Assembly (NCBI GenBank): GCA_029168955.1
Contig: JAPDOI010000869.1
Span: forward strand, 1 to 64,000
Reading direction: 5' to 3'
Source: Aplectana chamaeleonis
Lineage: Eukaryota; Nematoda; Chromadorea; Rhabditida; Cosmocercidae
DNA: 64,000 nt
Below the pieces are notes generated by a model. It was given only the letters and a program-made list of their open reading frames with translations, was not told the DNA's origin and made no database searches. A program made the position numbers and the translations under genes. Shown here piece by piece: positions 21,732 through 32,802 of the stretch (position 1 is the stretch's first letter; every line of letters begins with the position of its first letter).

Positions 21732-22223
21732 TTAAAGGCAGTGTTCACGATGATTTTCGTTCCCGAGTTTTCCACTCGAAACAATGCGTTCGCAACCAAA
21801 TGTTACCAAAATTACGAAGAAACGGCTTGAAACGCCCTGAAACGTCTTATTTCAGTGACATTATTCTCAGGCATGGACTAGTTGTCCGACTGGATGAACG
21901 TATTCACAGTGGTTGTCACCGGTAAAAAATGGAGCTAATCAAAAATGGAAGAATATTCAACGCAAAACAGTATTAATTAGGGCGCAAAGTAAAGAACGGA
22001 GCAACAGTGAGCGGAGAATTGCAAAACGCGGGTCCACAAAAGATCGCATTGTCACAACGAACAGTTCCAGTGAGAGTAAAAAGGTGGGGTGAGAGTAAAG
22101 AATTTGGTGCCTTTGTAGAGCTTTTTTCTCGATTTCTTCGTCTTTTAAGTTCTACCCGGAGGCCAAACAATCGATTTAGCGATTAATCTCAAAATCGAAG
22201 ATTATCGTGAACACTGCCTTTAA
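21732..22223. mobile_element. TTAA MITE, family A, copy 1
   Basis: Ends TTAAAGGCAGTGTTCACGAT and its complement, with TTAA at both borders. The interior is not palindromic and matches 22414-22820, 62562-63005 and, reversed, 33302-33758 (shared words ATGGACTAGTTGTCCG, GGAGCAACAGTGAG-like, TTCTACCCG-like). No coding capacity. TTAA target duplication is typical of piggyBac-type transposition; that assignment is inferred from the border only. Confidence 0.8.
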
Positions 22224-22413
22224 GTAACCGCTCAATCGAAAAACCGGACAAGCACAATACACCTTCAGTCTGCACAAAGTTCGGAAAACGTGCTTTCGCT
22301 GAAACTTTGCAGGGTTGTTTTGGGCGCCAAACACGCGTATGAGATTTGTTCCCAGATTTTCGAAGGATTACTGCTCGTTTCGTAAGGTGCAAAACGTACA
22401 AAAAACGACTGTT

Positions 22414-22820
22414 TTGAAGGCAGTGTTCACGATGATTTTCGTCCTGGAGTTTTTCACATAAAACAATGCGCTGCAACCAAGTGTCACCAAAATTACGAAG
22501 GAACGGCGAGAAATGCATAAAAAGTCGTATTTCAGTGACATTATTCTATAACATGGACTAGTTGTCCGGTTGGATGAATATGTTCATGGTGGTTATCACC
22601 GGTGGAAAATTGGGTCGATCAAAAATAGAAGAATATTTTATGCAAAATATGATTAGTTAAGACCCTAAGGAAAGAACGGAGCAATAGAGAGTATATACTT
22701 AAATATTTCGTGTACTTCTGGTACGTTTTTCTCAATTTCTACGTCATTATAGTTCTACCAGGGGACCACTTTATCTATATAGGGAATAATCTCAAAATTG
22801 ACGATTATCGTGAACACTGC
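22414..22820. mobile_element. TTAA MITE, family A, copy 2
   Basis: Left TTGAAGGCAGTGTTCACGAT, right GATTATCGTGAACACTGC with the last few bases lost. The interior around 22760-22815 supplies the empty site for the nested insertion at 32833. Confidence 0.75.
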
Positions 22821-22829
22821 ACAAGTCCT

Positions 22830-23410
22830 TTTTGTAGATGAGTTTACCGCCATAACACTTTCCCAGTTAGTGAAAAAAAACGCAACTGCTTTTTTTCGTT
22901 GCCGTGGACTGAAAAGTGTTTCCAATCAGCGTACAAGAATAAGAAGCTCCAGACTACTGATGATGATGCACATAAGTCGTAGCGCTCACGAAACACAGAT
23001 TTAATGTTAAGGACAAAAAATTATACACCAAAAATCCGTGTCCCTCGAATTTTTGCGCCATGAGTACTCTTTTTGTCCACGCACACCCTCGATTTGTTCC
23101 AATGAAAAGACTTGCCCGAGATCGTAGACACATAACCGACTTTCGACTAATGTTCGACTCATCCTGCCCAAAACCTATTTGATTTGACAGCTTAAATATG
23201 TTTTGAAGGTCTGAAAAGCCTCAAGCGAGTTAGGTAAGGGTCTCGTCACGAATTATGTTCGTAAATGCAGGCCAACCCTAAATGGGAATCAAGGGCACCG
23301 ATAAATGCAAAAATACTCGAGAAGTAAGCTTGGAAACAACATTTTCAAATTTATGATAAACATTTGTGGACTCTACAGTTAACTATGAGAAGGTGAAGGA
23401 ACATCTGATT
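22830..23410. other. No clear feature; open minus-strand frame of ~85 codons
   Basis: Anonymous sequence downstream of the decayed coding remnant. A minus-strand frame of about 85 codons is open from roughly 23210 to 22960 after a CTTTTCAG that could be a splice acceptor, but I see no recognisable motif. Confidence 0.3.
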
Positions 23411-23419
23411 CCTCAAGTG

Positions 23420-23860
23420 GAAGACTTACCTTTCAGGGCGACTTTGCGTACCGATCGCCAGGAATTCGACAAAAAGTGTCCAGTAGCCCTTCCGCCGGAC
23501 CTGAATTCGAGTTCTAAATTCATAGGTTTTCATTCGTGGATACTCGCAGAATTGATCACATCAAATGTGTGCTCAAAAGTATTTCCGGCCGTCACGTTGA
23601 AGTCCGCCGTGTTGTCGACGCCAACCAACCGGAAGAATGTGGCGTCCGTTACGTTATGGTTTCTGCAAAGAATTCATAGACGACGCCTGCATTAGAAAAA
23701 CTTGTTGATTCCCCTGACCTAATGTACAGGGTGAGATCGTATCGACGTCCTTTATAGGGATGCCATTTGCGATTGAGTGCGAACTCAGAGCACACCAGCA
23801 TCAGAAAACACTGGAGAAGCGCGCTTCTTAGCATCAGACAATCAGTGCATATGCGAAACC
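23420..23860 (-). pseudogene. Decayed coding remnant with a repeated FS(D/N)AGV motif
   Basis: Protein-like sequence appears in successive minus-strand frames that must be joined across one- or two-base shifts: a hydrophobic start (LLQCFLMLVCSEF), RKWHPYKGRRYDLTLYIRSG, then FSNAGVVYEFFAET, VTDATFFRLVGVDNTADF, GNTFEHTFDV, and RKGYWTLFVEFLAIGTQSRP ending at a good donor (GGTAAGTC, near 23424). An acceptor-like TTTTGTTTTCAG lies at about 23858. TTTTCTGATGCTGGTGTGCT and TTTTCTAATGCAGGCGTCGT show that the segment contains an internal duplication. Two N-glycosylation-type NVT sites fit a secreted or surface protein, but I do not recognise the family. Some shifts could be small introns. Confidence 0.4.
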
Positions 23861-24016
23861 TGAAAACAAAAGAACTGTAGAGCAGCGCTACTTGAGTGCT
23901 TTTGTAAGTAAATATATTTCAAAATGCTCGCTCTTCCAGGCCAGTTCCAAAAAGTGAGGTCAAGTCGCTTCATGAAAATGACCCATCGACAGCTTTGAGG
24001 ATAATGGAATGTAAGC

Positions 24017-24505
24017 TCAAAGGCAGCATTTACGCTCGTAAGAGTTGTCGAGATAACTACATTAGTGGGGTCGTGCGGGCCCTAGAAGAGCCTTCACGAA
24101 GTTGTAAGCGTCAGAAACGAATTAAAATGACCGTGTTTGAGCCGTATCTAGTCACCAAAAAATCCTTTCTCCGCCCATCGATACGGGCTCCGCCCCTCAA
24201 TACAAATGTTCAATGCTCGATTACGGTCATTTTGGCTCATTTTTACGCTTCTAAGGTCGTAAAAGTTCCAGAAAGGGCCGTACGAGTACATAAGCGTCGT
24301 TATCCAAACAAATTTGTTGTTAGCTCCGCTATTTCAGCAAATGCGGTACTACTCGTCCACTTCCGCACCAATATAGAATGAACCGTTATATCTTCATCTC
24401 AGTCAATTTTTTCCGGTTCTTCTCGTCATTTTTGAACATTAATAGCTTCAGACCTTCGATTCACATAAAATTGATATCAATTTCTAGCGTGTATGCTGCC
24501 TTTAA
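24017..24505. mobile_element. TTAA MITE, family C, copy 1
   Basis: Left TCAAAGGCAGCATTTACGCT, right reversed TTAAAGGCAGCATACACGCT. The same ends bound 43754-44221. It shares its right-hand TTAA (24502-24505) with the next element. Confidence 0.65.
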
Positions 24506-24959
24506 AGGCATCGTACGCGCTGAAAACCACTCATCGCTTTTTGAGTTTGAATCATTGGCTGGTCCCGCCTGAGGACGTGGGTAGAGTTTGTCGGGTCAGC
24601 GACGCATCATTGGGAAGATATGGGAGATCGAATGCCTCGAATTCCACCAAAAGAGGCCGGTCTTGCGACAGCCACGTGGCCACAAATGAGAAAAGAAGGT
24701 AGCTTATCAACAAATGATTTATCAACTTCCACTCATTTACGCGATATAGCTTGTTGAGAAGCTTCTTTTTTTTCGTTTTATGCCACATGGCTGTCAGAAG
24801 ACCGGCCTCTTTTGGTGGAATTCGAGGCATTCGATCACCCATATCTTCCCAATGATGCGTCGGTGACCCGAGAAACTCTACTCATGTTCTCAGGCGGGCC
24901 CAACGAATGATTCAAACTCAAAAACGGTAGGTCGTTTTCCGCGCGTACGATGCCTTTAT
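24502..24959. mobile_element. TTAA MITE, family B, copy 1 (foldback)
   Basis: Left TTAAAGGCATCGTACGCGCT, right reversed …AAAGGCATCGTACGCGCG, with the right TTAA mutated to TTAT. Long arms: ATGCCTCGAATTCCACCAAA pairs with TTTGGTGGAATTCGAGGCAT. A second copy is nested at 32833-33301. Confidence 0.8.
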
Positions 24960-25267
24960 TCTCTCTCGCCCTCTGCACTGAGGGCGACTGTCTTGCATCA
25001 GAGAGTGAGAAGATGATGTCTTCATGCTCCAAGCCTTGGCTCAGATGGTCTCCGAATTGAGAGCGCTTGCGAGCACTAACACCAGTCCACCCCATGTACT
25101 TGGGATGAGCCTGTCGTGAGTTGGCCAAGTTTTTCATCGAGTCGTTTTCCACTTTGAAACATCTTACCGCTTACCTTGCTATGAGGCGAGTTTCGCAGAA
25201 CCGTTTGAATTTTTTTTCGATCCTTAAATTTTTTTCCTTAAAATTGGTCCCCCGTGGTTGAGTTGAG

Positions 25268-25732
25268 TTAAAGACACAGTCCAACCTCGGAAATGTTTTC
25301 CAAATTTTTATGCTTAGGAGAGAATTCCGCGGTGACCGCAACGGTGTCTTTAGATTCGCCCAAAACTCTCCACGAACGGAGTTATGGTCCCTCAAAGAAT
25401 GTGAATTCGAACGGCGAAAATTTCGTGAACGGGTCGTCTCGGGCTTGTTTTTTCCTCGTCATTCGCTGCGTCATCCTAGAGCAGACTGCAGTATAAAGCT
25501 AGACCGACAAAAATTCCATGAACTTAGATTTTGATTAAAATTCATCCCCTGTCTGGTCATTTTTGATATCGAATTGTCGGTAGGCGTCGCCCGTTCTTTC
25601 TTCTGGTCGACTTTTCCCTCGCTTTTTTGTCGCTTAATTGAGCGAATCGAGATTTCGCGCTTGGCAGGGTTGCTATGCACGGCGGCCGGACCATAATAGC
25701 AAACACTACCTCTGAGGTTGGACTGTGTTTGT
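25268..25732. mobile_element. Probable degraded TTAA-type MITE
   Basis: TTAAAGACACAGTCCAACCT at the left is answered by AGGTTGGACTGTGTTTGTAG at the right (14-bp perfect inverted repeat, 450 bp apart). The right TTAA is lost. Little internal pairing. Confidence 0.4.
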
Positions 25733-25759
25733 AGATGACAATGATACAGTTGCAGTCAA

Positions 25760-28700
25760 AGTCCGGGCAATTCATATTGGCCTCTCGATGTCGCTTACCA
25801 CCATCACAACTATATCGCTAAAGGATCCCGCACATTGCATAAAGGTGTCTCCGTCTGGCACCCCAGGGCCACTGGTCCATAACACCTTAGGCTCCGTACC
25901 TAGCGAGTTCGTGGAGCCTTTGGGCACAAGCCACATTTTCACCACCCTGAACTGTCGATCGCTGTGGAGTGATATCCAAAAGACTGCGCTTATCCAGACT
26001 TCTGAGCTATTTCCATGCACCGTTTGCTGCTTTGCAGGAAACCCGCCTCAGGATAGACCCGTCATCAGCGTCCGGAGAGTACACCATCTACTGCGGTAAC
26101 GCTGACGATAGGAGAGTGAGGCTGTGCAATAGCTGTAAGGAAGGATTTCAATGGTATGGTCAAGGAGTTTGGCTCAACTTCGTGCCGGAATGCATTCGTA
26201 CGACTGCGGGATGACAGAGGATTCAATCTATGGATAATGAGTGCTCATGCGCCCACTGAAACAGCCGAAGACAATTTGAAGGATGCGTTTTATGAGGAAC
26301 TCAATACGTTGCTGGGTAGGATACCTTGTCAACATGCTGTTTTCGTGGGAATTGACACAAATACGAAGATGGGACTTGATCAGAATCCGGAAGTACTCGG
26401 TAAATGGTTCTACCCAGTGGAGCAAACATCGGACAATGGCTACCGCCTTGTCGACTTTTGTGAACGCAGTAGTCTGCTTATTGCATCCACATTCAAGAGG
26501 AATCATCGCCGCCATCGGCTTACGTGGCAGGGACCAACCCAGCTATTTTCAGAAGAGCAGCGGAAGCGGAAGATGACAACTTTGAAACTACAGCTTGACT
26601 ATGTCCTGACGAGGAATATTCCAGTATCGGGCATTCGAAGATCTAGAGCTGTGTGGGATGTCGCATTCGATTCGGATCACCGTCCTATTCTGTTGAACTT
26701 TTACTGGGTGAGGATTCATAAGAGGAAGCGAGGGCTCAGCCTCTCCAGAGGATTGACATGACAACTCTCAGAGATGAAGAGTGCAGAAGGAAAAAGAGGC
26801 ACTCCCGGTTGTACAGCCTACAAGAAGTTCGCCTACGTCTCAGAAGAAACAACATCTACCTACAACAGAGCATATGCTCTCCGAACTGCAGGAAACTTCC
26901 TGGAGGAGAAGCGTCTGAGGAGGAAGTTGCGTCAGCAGCTTCAAAGTGACCGCGAGCGAGAGTGGACGTGTGGAGCTAAGGAGGTCGAGAAGGGTTGGGA
27001 GGAGAAGAATCCGAGGAAAAGCCTCACACGTTGCTGCAAGTGACAGTATAGCGGGAGGATGAATAGATGTTCTCCTGTCTTGAACACTACCAATGGAGTT
27101 GCAGTTGGTGATGCGACGCTGCCAATATGGAAGGATTACTTCAGTTCACTACTGAATCGTCCAGCGCCATCAGTACCTGAGCTCCCGCATGTTCAGAGAG
27201 CACATTACAATGTCAGTGAGGAACCGCCGACTGAGTCTGAAGTTTTGGATTGTGTCCGGAAAATGAAGAATGGAAAGGCAGGTGGAGATGACAACATCAC
27301 TGCTGAACTGCTGAAAGCTCCTCCTCCGTCTGGGATTCGTGAAATGACCAACACCATCCGTGCTATATGGATGAGCGAAAGGATACCCGATTCGTGGAGA
27401 CATGCGATCATCGTACCTCTTCACAAGAAGCTATCCGTCACGGATCCTAAGAACTACAGGGGAATCTCTCTACTTCGTGTCATGTACAAGGTTTTAGAAC
27501 GTATCATTCTCGAGCAACTTATCAAACATCGTGAAAAGAAAGACCAGAGATGAGCAAGCCGGTTTTCGACCTGGAAGATCGACCATCGACCAAGTGTTCG
27601 TCGTGAGAAGAGTAATTGAATCGTGGCAGCGGTATTCGGAAGCCATTACAGCTTGCTTTTTTGGACTTTGAAGCCGCGTTCGACTCTCCTCATCGTGATC
27701 GATTGCTCAATGCTCTGCGAGCAGATGGAGTCCCGGAAAAAGTATGTTCGGTTAATCGAGGACATGAACAGAGGAACAACAGCAGCAGTTCGTACACCTG
27801 TCGGATTTACGTCAGCTTTCGAGGTGAAAACATGGAGTAAGGCAAGGAGCCGTTGCAGGACCTTTTCTTTCAACTTCGCCGTTGATGACATCTTGCGTAG
27901 AGTTGCAGAACAGTTTCCTGCGGATGTGATCCTGACACCATCAGGACGCTCCCTTGTCGACCTGGAGTACGCCGACGACATTGTGTTATTCGCTGAAAAC
28001 AACGCAAAACTGCAAAGGAATGTGAACCTCGTTTCGAAGTATGCTGCAGCCTATGGACTTCGTCTTCTTCCCGACAAATGCAAGCAGATGTGGGTCTCTC
28101 AGAGGCCTTCAACGGGAGTTTGTGTGGACGGACAACGTATCGAACTGGTGGACGATTTCTGTTATTTGGGCTGTTTGCTGAAGAACGATGGTAGTTATTC
28201 AGCGGATATTCGACAACGATGTGCGAAAGCTACGTCTGCATTTATTTCTCTAACCAAGTGTTTGTGGTCTACCACCATCGCGAAGGAAGTCAGGTGACGC
28301 GTCTACCTATCCGCTATTCGCCCTATCATGATGTACGGATCGGAGACGTGGGCTGCACCGAAGACGCAGATGGAAAAGGTTGGATTGCACGGAGAGGAAG
28401 CTTTTTAGGCGTTTGCTTGGATATTTCTGGCCGCGTGTATGCACTAACGAAGACCTTCACAAGGAAATCGACGCAGTACATCAACGCTTGAGACGAGGGA
28501 GGTGCCATCATCGCCTGACGCCATCTCAAGCAGCAATGGAAAGTCGACTTCGACTGCTCGGGCATATACTAAGAAGAACGCTGGGTCGTCTCGTACAACA
28601 CTCTTCAAGTCCTGTCTGGAAACGGCCACCTGGGCGTAGGCGGAAGTTCTGGACGGATGTGGTTAAAGAGGATTTGAAGTCACTCGGCATCGAAAGACAG

Positions 28701-28882
28701 TTCAGGCGCGATGTTTCGTTTAGCAGGAAATGGAATAGTGACAGCTGGATAGAATGTGTTCAAATTGTGGCTGAAGACCGTGAAAAATGGACACGGCTGA
28801 CTACTAGGACGGCACACCTCGGTGAAGATGCGGAATGAACGCGAAAGGCGAAAGCCAACCGATTAAGTCAATTAAGTAAGTC
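25760..28882 (+). mobile_element. RTE-clade non-LTR retrotransposon
   Basis: About 3.1 kb with an apurinic-type endonuclease followed by reverse transcriptase in one ancestral ORF, no long terminal repeats, and a short 3' tail ending in a TAAGT-type microsatellite (ATTAAGTCAATTAAGTAAG at 28863-28881) instead of poly-A. That structure and length are typical of RTE elements. The 5' boundary is uncertain: coding similarity begins near 25920 and I see no target duplication. Confidence 0.85.
25920..28838 (+). pseudogene. RTE endonuclease/reverse transcriptase, frameshifted
   Basis: Endonuclease: TLNCRSLWSDIQKT (Asn of motif I), FAALQETR (catalytic Glu) after a frame change near 26000, SAHAPTET, VGIDTNTKMG, LDYVLTRNI and DVAFDSDHRPILL (catalytic SDH), about 25930-26720. 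Reverse transcriptase: NYRGISLLRVMYKVLE at about 27450, DEQAGFRPGRST after an in-frame break at 27553, AFLDFEAAFDSPH (first catalytic Asp) at 27655, a GVRQGAVAGPF block readable only in a shifted frame near 27835, and LEYADDIVLFAE (YADD) at 27960-27995. The C-terminal part continues to a stop at 28838. At least seven frame changes or stops make it inactive. It would have copied element RNA at a nicked target site. Confidence 0.85.
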
Positions 28883-29467
28883 ACCCTTGTTGCAGCACTC
28901 AGTCGATTGACCCACCCAGTCTTGATCCGTACTAGAAAGACGATCCCCGCTGCGATAGAGCGCATTTTTTTCCACGGCCTGCAGCATCCCAGCGGCCAAA
29001 ATTATCCCCAGCAAAGTCTTCCAGACAGCGCCACGGGATCACCCTCCACGACCACCCACAGAGTGTCAAGTTATCCGTGGGTTGACTGGGCAAGCCCTGT
29101 TCGAACCGGATTCCTGCGTTCCGCGTAGCCAACGCGGGTTTGAGATTGCATTTCAACACGGGCTGTCGCTAAAACCGTAGATTCTCGCTACAAAATTGTA
29201 GCGACAATATACGGGTTTAGCGTCAGAGAGATCAATGTTTCGAATTTAACCTTCGTTTTTTCGTAGAATACGCGCAGAATTTGCACCCTTGTAGCCTTGA
29301 TACAAGAATATGCGGGTTTTAGCTATCGTAGCCTAAACCCGTAGTTTACCGCTACATGGAATGGGGCGACGTTTCAGGCCGCGCCCTCGGAGGCATCTAG
29401 CTACGCGTTGGCAGAGTGCTGATAACGATGCATCGACAAAGAAGGGACCGCCCGCTGCTGGTGGCAG
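28883..29467. other. Anonymous, with short palindromes
   Basis: CGCTACAAAATTGTAGCG (29188-29205) is a small hairpin flanked by AAACCGTAGA and ATACGGGTTT, and 29310-29355 repeats related words (GGGTTTTAGCTATCGTAGCC). No gene seen. Confidence 0.45.
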
Positions 29468-29469
29468 TA

Positions 29470-30803
29470 TAATACCGGACTAAGTTTTGTAAAAACGGGG
29501 AGCATTAGCCAAACGTGGCAAAAAAAGCGTCCGATGGATGTAACTTTTTCAAACCACGACGTTTTTGGATTCTGGAAACACTATCTAATTCGCAGCTCAA
29601 ATTCCAACATGAAAACGTGATTTGTGTACCGAAGTTCCCTGAAATCGCCTTGTTTTCAAATGAAATTGTTTTTGCGACCGTTTCAGAAAAACGTCGCGCG
29701 CGGCGAAGTGCGGCGAAACTTGGAGAGGTAATTGCATAATTAAAGGCAGTGCCGCGATCAAAAACGTTATCTAAAAATCATAAAAGTCAGCTTAGATGGA
29801 AAACAGCTGAAAAACTATGAAGGTAGCGCGGTGAAAAACGGGCTAGAATTACAGTTTCTAGGGCCCAAAGAAGCCAGTACGTGCACACGTGCACAGCGCC
29901 GCAAAAAAAGATCGCAGTCTCCTGCCGAGCAGTCAAAAGTCAACGACATTCAGAGGAGGAAATAAACTCAAATTTACGTAATGAAAAGAGTTGACCAACG
30001 AAAGCAAGCACTTCAGTCAAAGTTTTTGACTAGATGAGTACACAAATTTATTGAAATTCAATTTCAAGCCAGCTGATGTTCTTGATACTAGAGATCATCG
30101 ATGCCGATGATGTGGAGTGGGCTCGTCCATCATCAAAAGACAAGAAAGTTCAGGCTTTGAATTTGGCCCAAAACAGCGGTTTTTTCGCGAGTTTTTCTCA
30201 TTGAATTTATTATGTACTCTACACAAAGAAAAGGGTTTAGAGAGGAAAAGAAGACAAGCATATTTTATCGCGACCACTGCCTTTAATAGGAGAGCAATCT
30301 CCATGTTTTCTTCGTGAATTAGATAAAAGTAGAGCCATCTCGAAATCTAAGCAGATTGAAATTTCGAAATCCCTCATTAAACACGCTCGGGAGCTTCCTG
30401 AAAAGTCAGACTTTTGTTGCGGAAGCCCCAGACCGATGAATGGAGGATCTCAAAAATTCAATCTGCACGGATCTCGAGATAGCCCCACTTCCATCTGATT
30501 CGCGAAGAAAACAAAGAGATTGCTCTTCTATCACCTGTACAATTACTACTCAAAGTTTCGCCGCACTATGCCGCGCGCGACGTTTTTGTGCGACGACCGC
30601 AAAAACAATTTTACTCGAAAATAAAGCGATTTTTGGAAACTTTGGTCCACAATGAAAATTGTTATGTAGGAATGTGAGCTGTGAATATGATGGCGTTTTC
30701 AGAATACAAAACGTCTTCGTTCAAGAAAGTTACAGGCATCGTACGCTTTTTTGCCAAGTTTGGCAAATGCTCCCCGTTTTTACAAAACTTAGCGCGGGTA
30801 TTG
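29470..30803. mobile_element. TA-flanked element of the TACAATACCCGC family, 1.33 kb
   Basis: Left TATAATACCGGACTAAGTTT, right reversed TACAATACCCGCGCTAAGTT, each including the flanking TA (29468-29469, 30804-30805). The outer arms are long inverted repeats (AACGTCGCGCGCGGC, GTGCGGCGAAACTT on both sides). Its centre was split by a TTAA MITE (29740-30286). Related elements: 41772-42412 and 49649-50262. Confidence 0.8.
29740..30286. mobile_element. TTAA MITE nested in the 29470-30803 element
   Basis: Left TTAAAGGCAGTGCCGCGATC, right reversed TTAAAGGCAGTGGTCGCGAT, with TTAA on both sides. The outer arms of the host element resume at 30287 (GAGAGCAATCTCC), matching the mirrored position near 30515, which supports nesting. 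Confidence 0.75.
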
Positions 30804-30805
30804 TA

Positions 30806-31600
30806 GATTTCCAGAGTTCACTATAAATGCTCCAGAGCTTACGTATATACATACACATGTATGTAGCAGTTCAATCCTTGAGAAAAAAATTGTCAAAATG
30901 AAAGCGAGCACAGGAAATTGCTGATGTTTCAGTGTAAACAGTGGCTTATTCCACCTCTTAACGCTTCGTTGAAGAAATTAGAAAACTATCATGCATTCTA
31001 TGAAGTTGAGGCAATATAAATACATTCAGTACTTAACGAAAATACATATATGAAACATGCATTTTTGCGACTACTTTTTTTCGACGTACCTCGGCCTAAT
31101 CTACGCAAAACTCGGTGAATATCTTACAAGTACATCATAGGACATCATAGAACATACTGTGCTTGTCTGGGCCGAATTCCGGTCCGCAATTACGTCTCCA
31201 CACGCTTTGTGGCCGCACGCGCTCCAGTCGGCCCAGTTTCCAGCGTCAAAGCCGAATCGATGTTTTTTTACACAGTTTTCTGCAATTTTTTTTCAGTTTC
31301 CAATTTCAACAACCCACCTAGAGTCAGCAGATCGGCGGCTGCGGCGCAGTAAGTAATGCACTATTAAACTTGAATTTCAAATGCACATATTCTTAAATAC
31401 ATAATTTAATAGCAATTTCGGGGTGATATCTGAAATTAAGGTAACTTCCTTTTTTTGCTGTCACGAGCCATTCAGAAACCACTGTATGCCATGGAATGAC
31501 TGTGACCTTTGACACATATTTTTGAGAATGAGTTCACTATCTTTCGTCCCTAATCAGCATCTCGATTTGGCGTGAAAGAAGAAAGGCGAAATTTATGTAC
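30806..31600. other. No gene recognised
   Basis: AT-rich. 31155-31200 carries CTGGGCCGAATTCCGGTCCG, a fragment of the MITE at 32349-32517. Confidence 0.45.
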
Positions 31601-31619
31601 TACTCAGTATACTTAGCAT

Positions 31620-32235
31620 CCGAATCACTCCTTTCCGCATATCCGACCGGATATCCGAGATTCGGATAATCCGATGTCCGAAAATTTGAAAAAAACGCAT
31701 TATCTGAATCGAACCAATATCCGGTACTTTTAAAATCGGCATTATCTGCCTAGAACCATTATCCGAAGGGTCGATAATGCGGATAAAATTCGGATATATT
31801 TCGGATAAAAGCGGATAATTTTTGGATACAATCGGATCAATTCGGATAAAATTGAGCTTGGCCGCGCCCATTTCTCCGTACCGCCTTCTATTTGGTACAT
31901 TACCCCAAGGTTTTCCTACTCCTTCCGAAATCGGAAGAGTCGTTGCGGCTCGGAAAAGTGGGCATGGTCAAGTGAGATGACCTTTCAAAGGCTTGCCTTG
32001 AAAACCTGGTTTATTTTTCACCGTTTTGTCTCAGCTTTGTTTCAGAAATATCTGAAATTATCCGACCGTATATCCGTATCCAAATCATTGGAAAACTGAC
32101 ATTATCTGAATCGATCCATTATCCGAAAATTTGAAAAAACCCGCTATCTGAATCGAACCGAATATCCGGGGAATTTAAAATCGGCATTATCCGAATCGAT
32201 CCATTATTAGAAGAATTATCTTCGGATAACAAGTA
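31620..32235. repeat. CGGATAA-rich repeat block, two halves
   Basis: 31630-31860 and 32045-32230 contain many CGGATAA, ATATCCG and TTATCCGAA words (ACGCATTATCTGAATCGAAC and CCGCTATCTGAATCGAACCG in corresponding positions), separated by about 170 bp of unrelated DNA. It resembles the subterminal repeats of the hAT-type ends in the window, but no CAGGG terminus was found. Confidence 0.55.
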
Positions 32236-32348
32236 AACTACTCAGACAATAATAGGCCCTGAGCCTACCTCGAATGCGCCCACAGCCGCGTCCATGTTGC
32301 GCTTCGGCTGACAAATTCGGCCACGTGTGTTGCAAAGCAGGCCACATA

Positions 32349-32517
32349 CTGTCGTTCTCTGGGCCGAATTCGGGTGCGCATTTGCAGACTACGCTTGTTC
32401 CATCATGCGACACGTGATAATCGTACTGGGACCACTTGGTCCCACCACGATTATTATGCATGATTCAACAGCCGCAGTTCGCAAATGCGGACCGGAATTT
32501 GGCCCCGAGAACGATAG
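32349..32517. mobile_element. TA-flanked palindromic MITE, 169 bp
   Basis: Left CTGTCGTTCTCTGGGCCGAA, right reversed CTATCGTTCTCGGGGCCAAA, TA at 32347-32348 and 32518-32519. The centre GGGACCACTTGGTCCC is a perfect palindrome. Fragments of the family are at 31155-31200 and 44775-44890. Confidence 0.9.
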
Positions 32518-32802
32518 TATGTTGGTTAAGCTCCGGGTGCTACCGACGGAATTGATTCATGTAGCGCCTGAGCGCAACTGTCGGCTGATGACGTAATAGT
32601 ACGTCATCCAGTGTAGATGGTTGCGCCCCCAGCGCTTCATAAACCAATTTTAGCAACATTGTTGCAAAAATCGATACCTTGACGTATTTCGGATGCTTCG
32701 CTAATCGATTTCCGCAAGCATTTTAGGTAATCGACAACTTTTCAAAAAAGAATCCAACGATTTCTACCCATTCATCCTATTACCCCACCCTAACGAATTT
32801 TC

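Noticed and set aside
29040..29160. tRNA-like B box (TGTTCGAACCGG) after the RTE element
   Set aside because: No A box at the right distance and no stem structure; the resemblance is a short match only.
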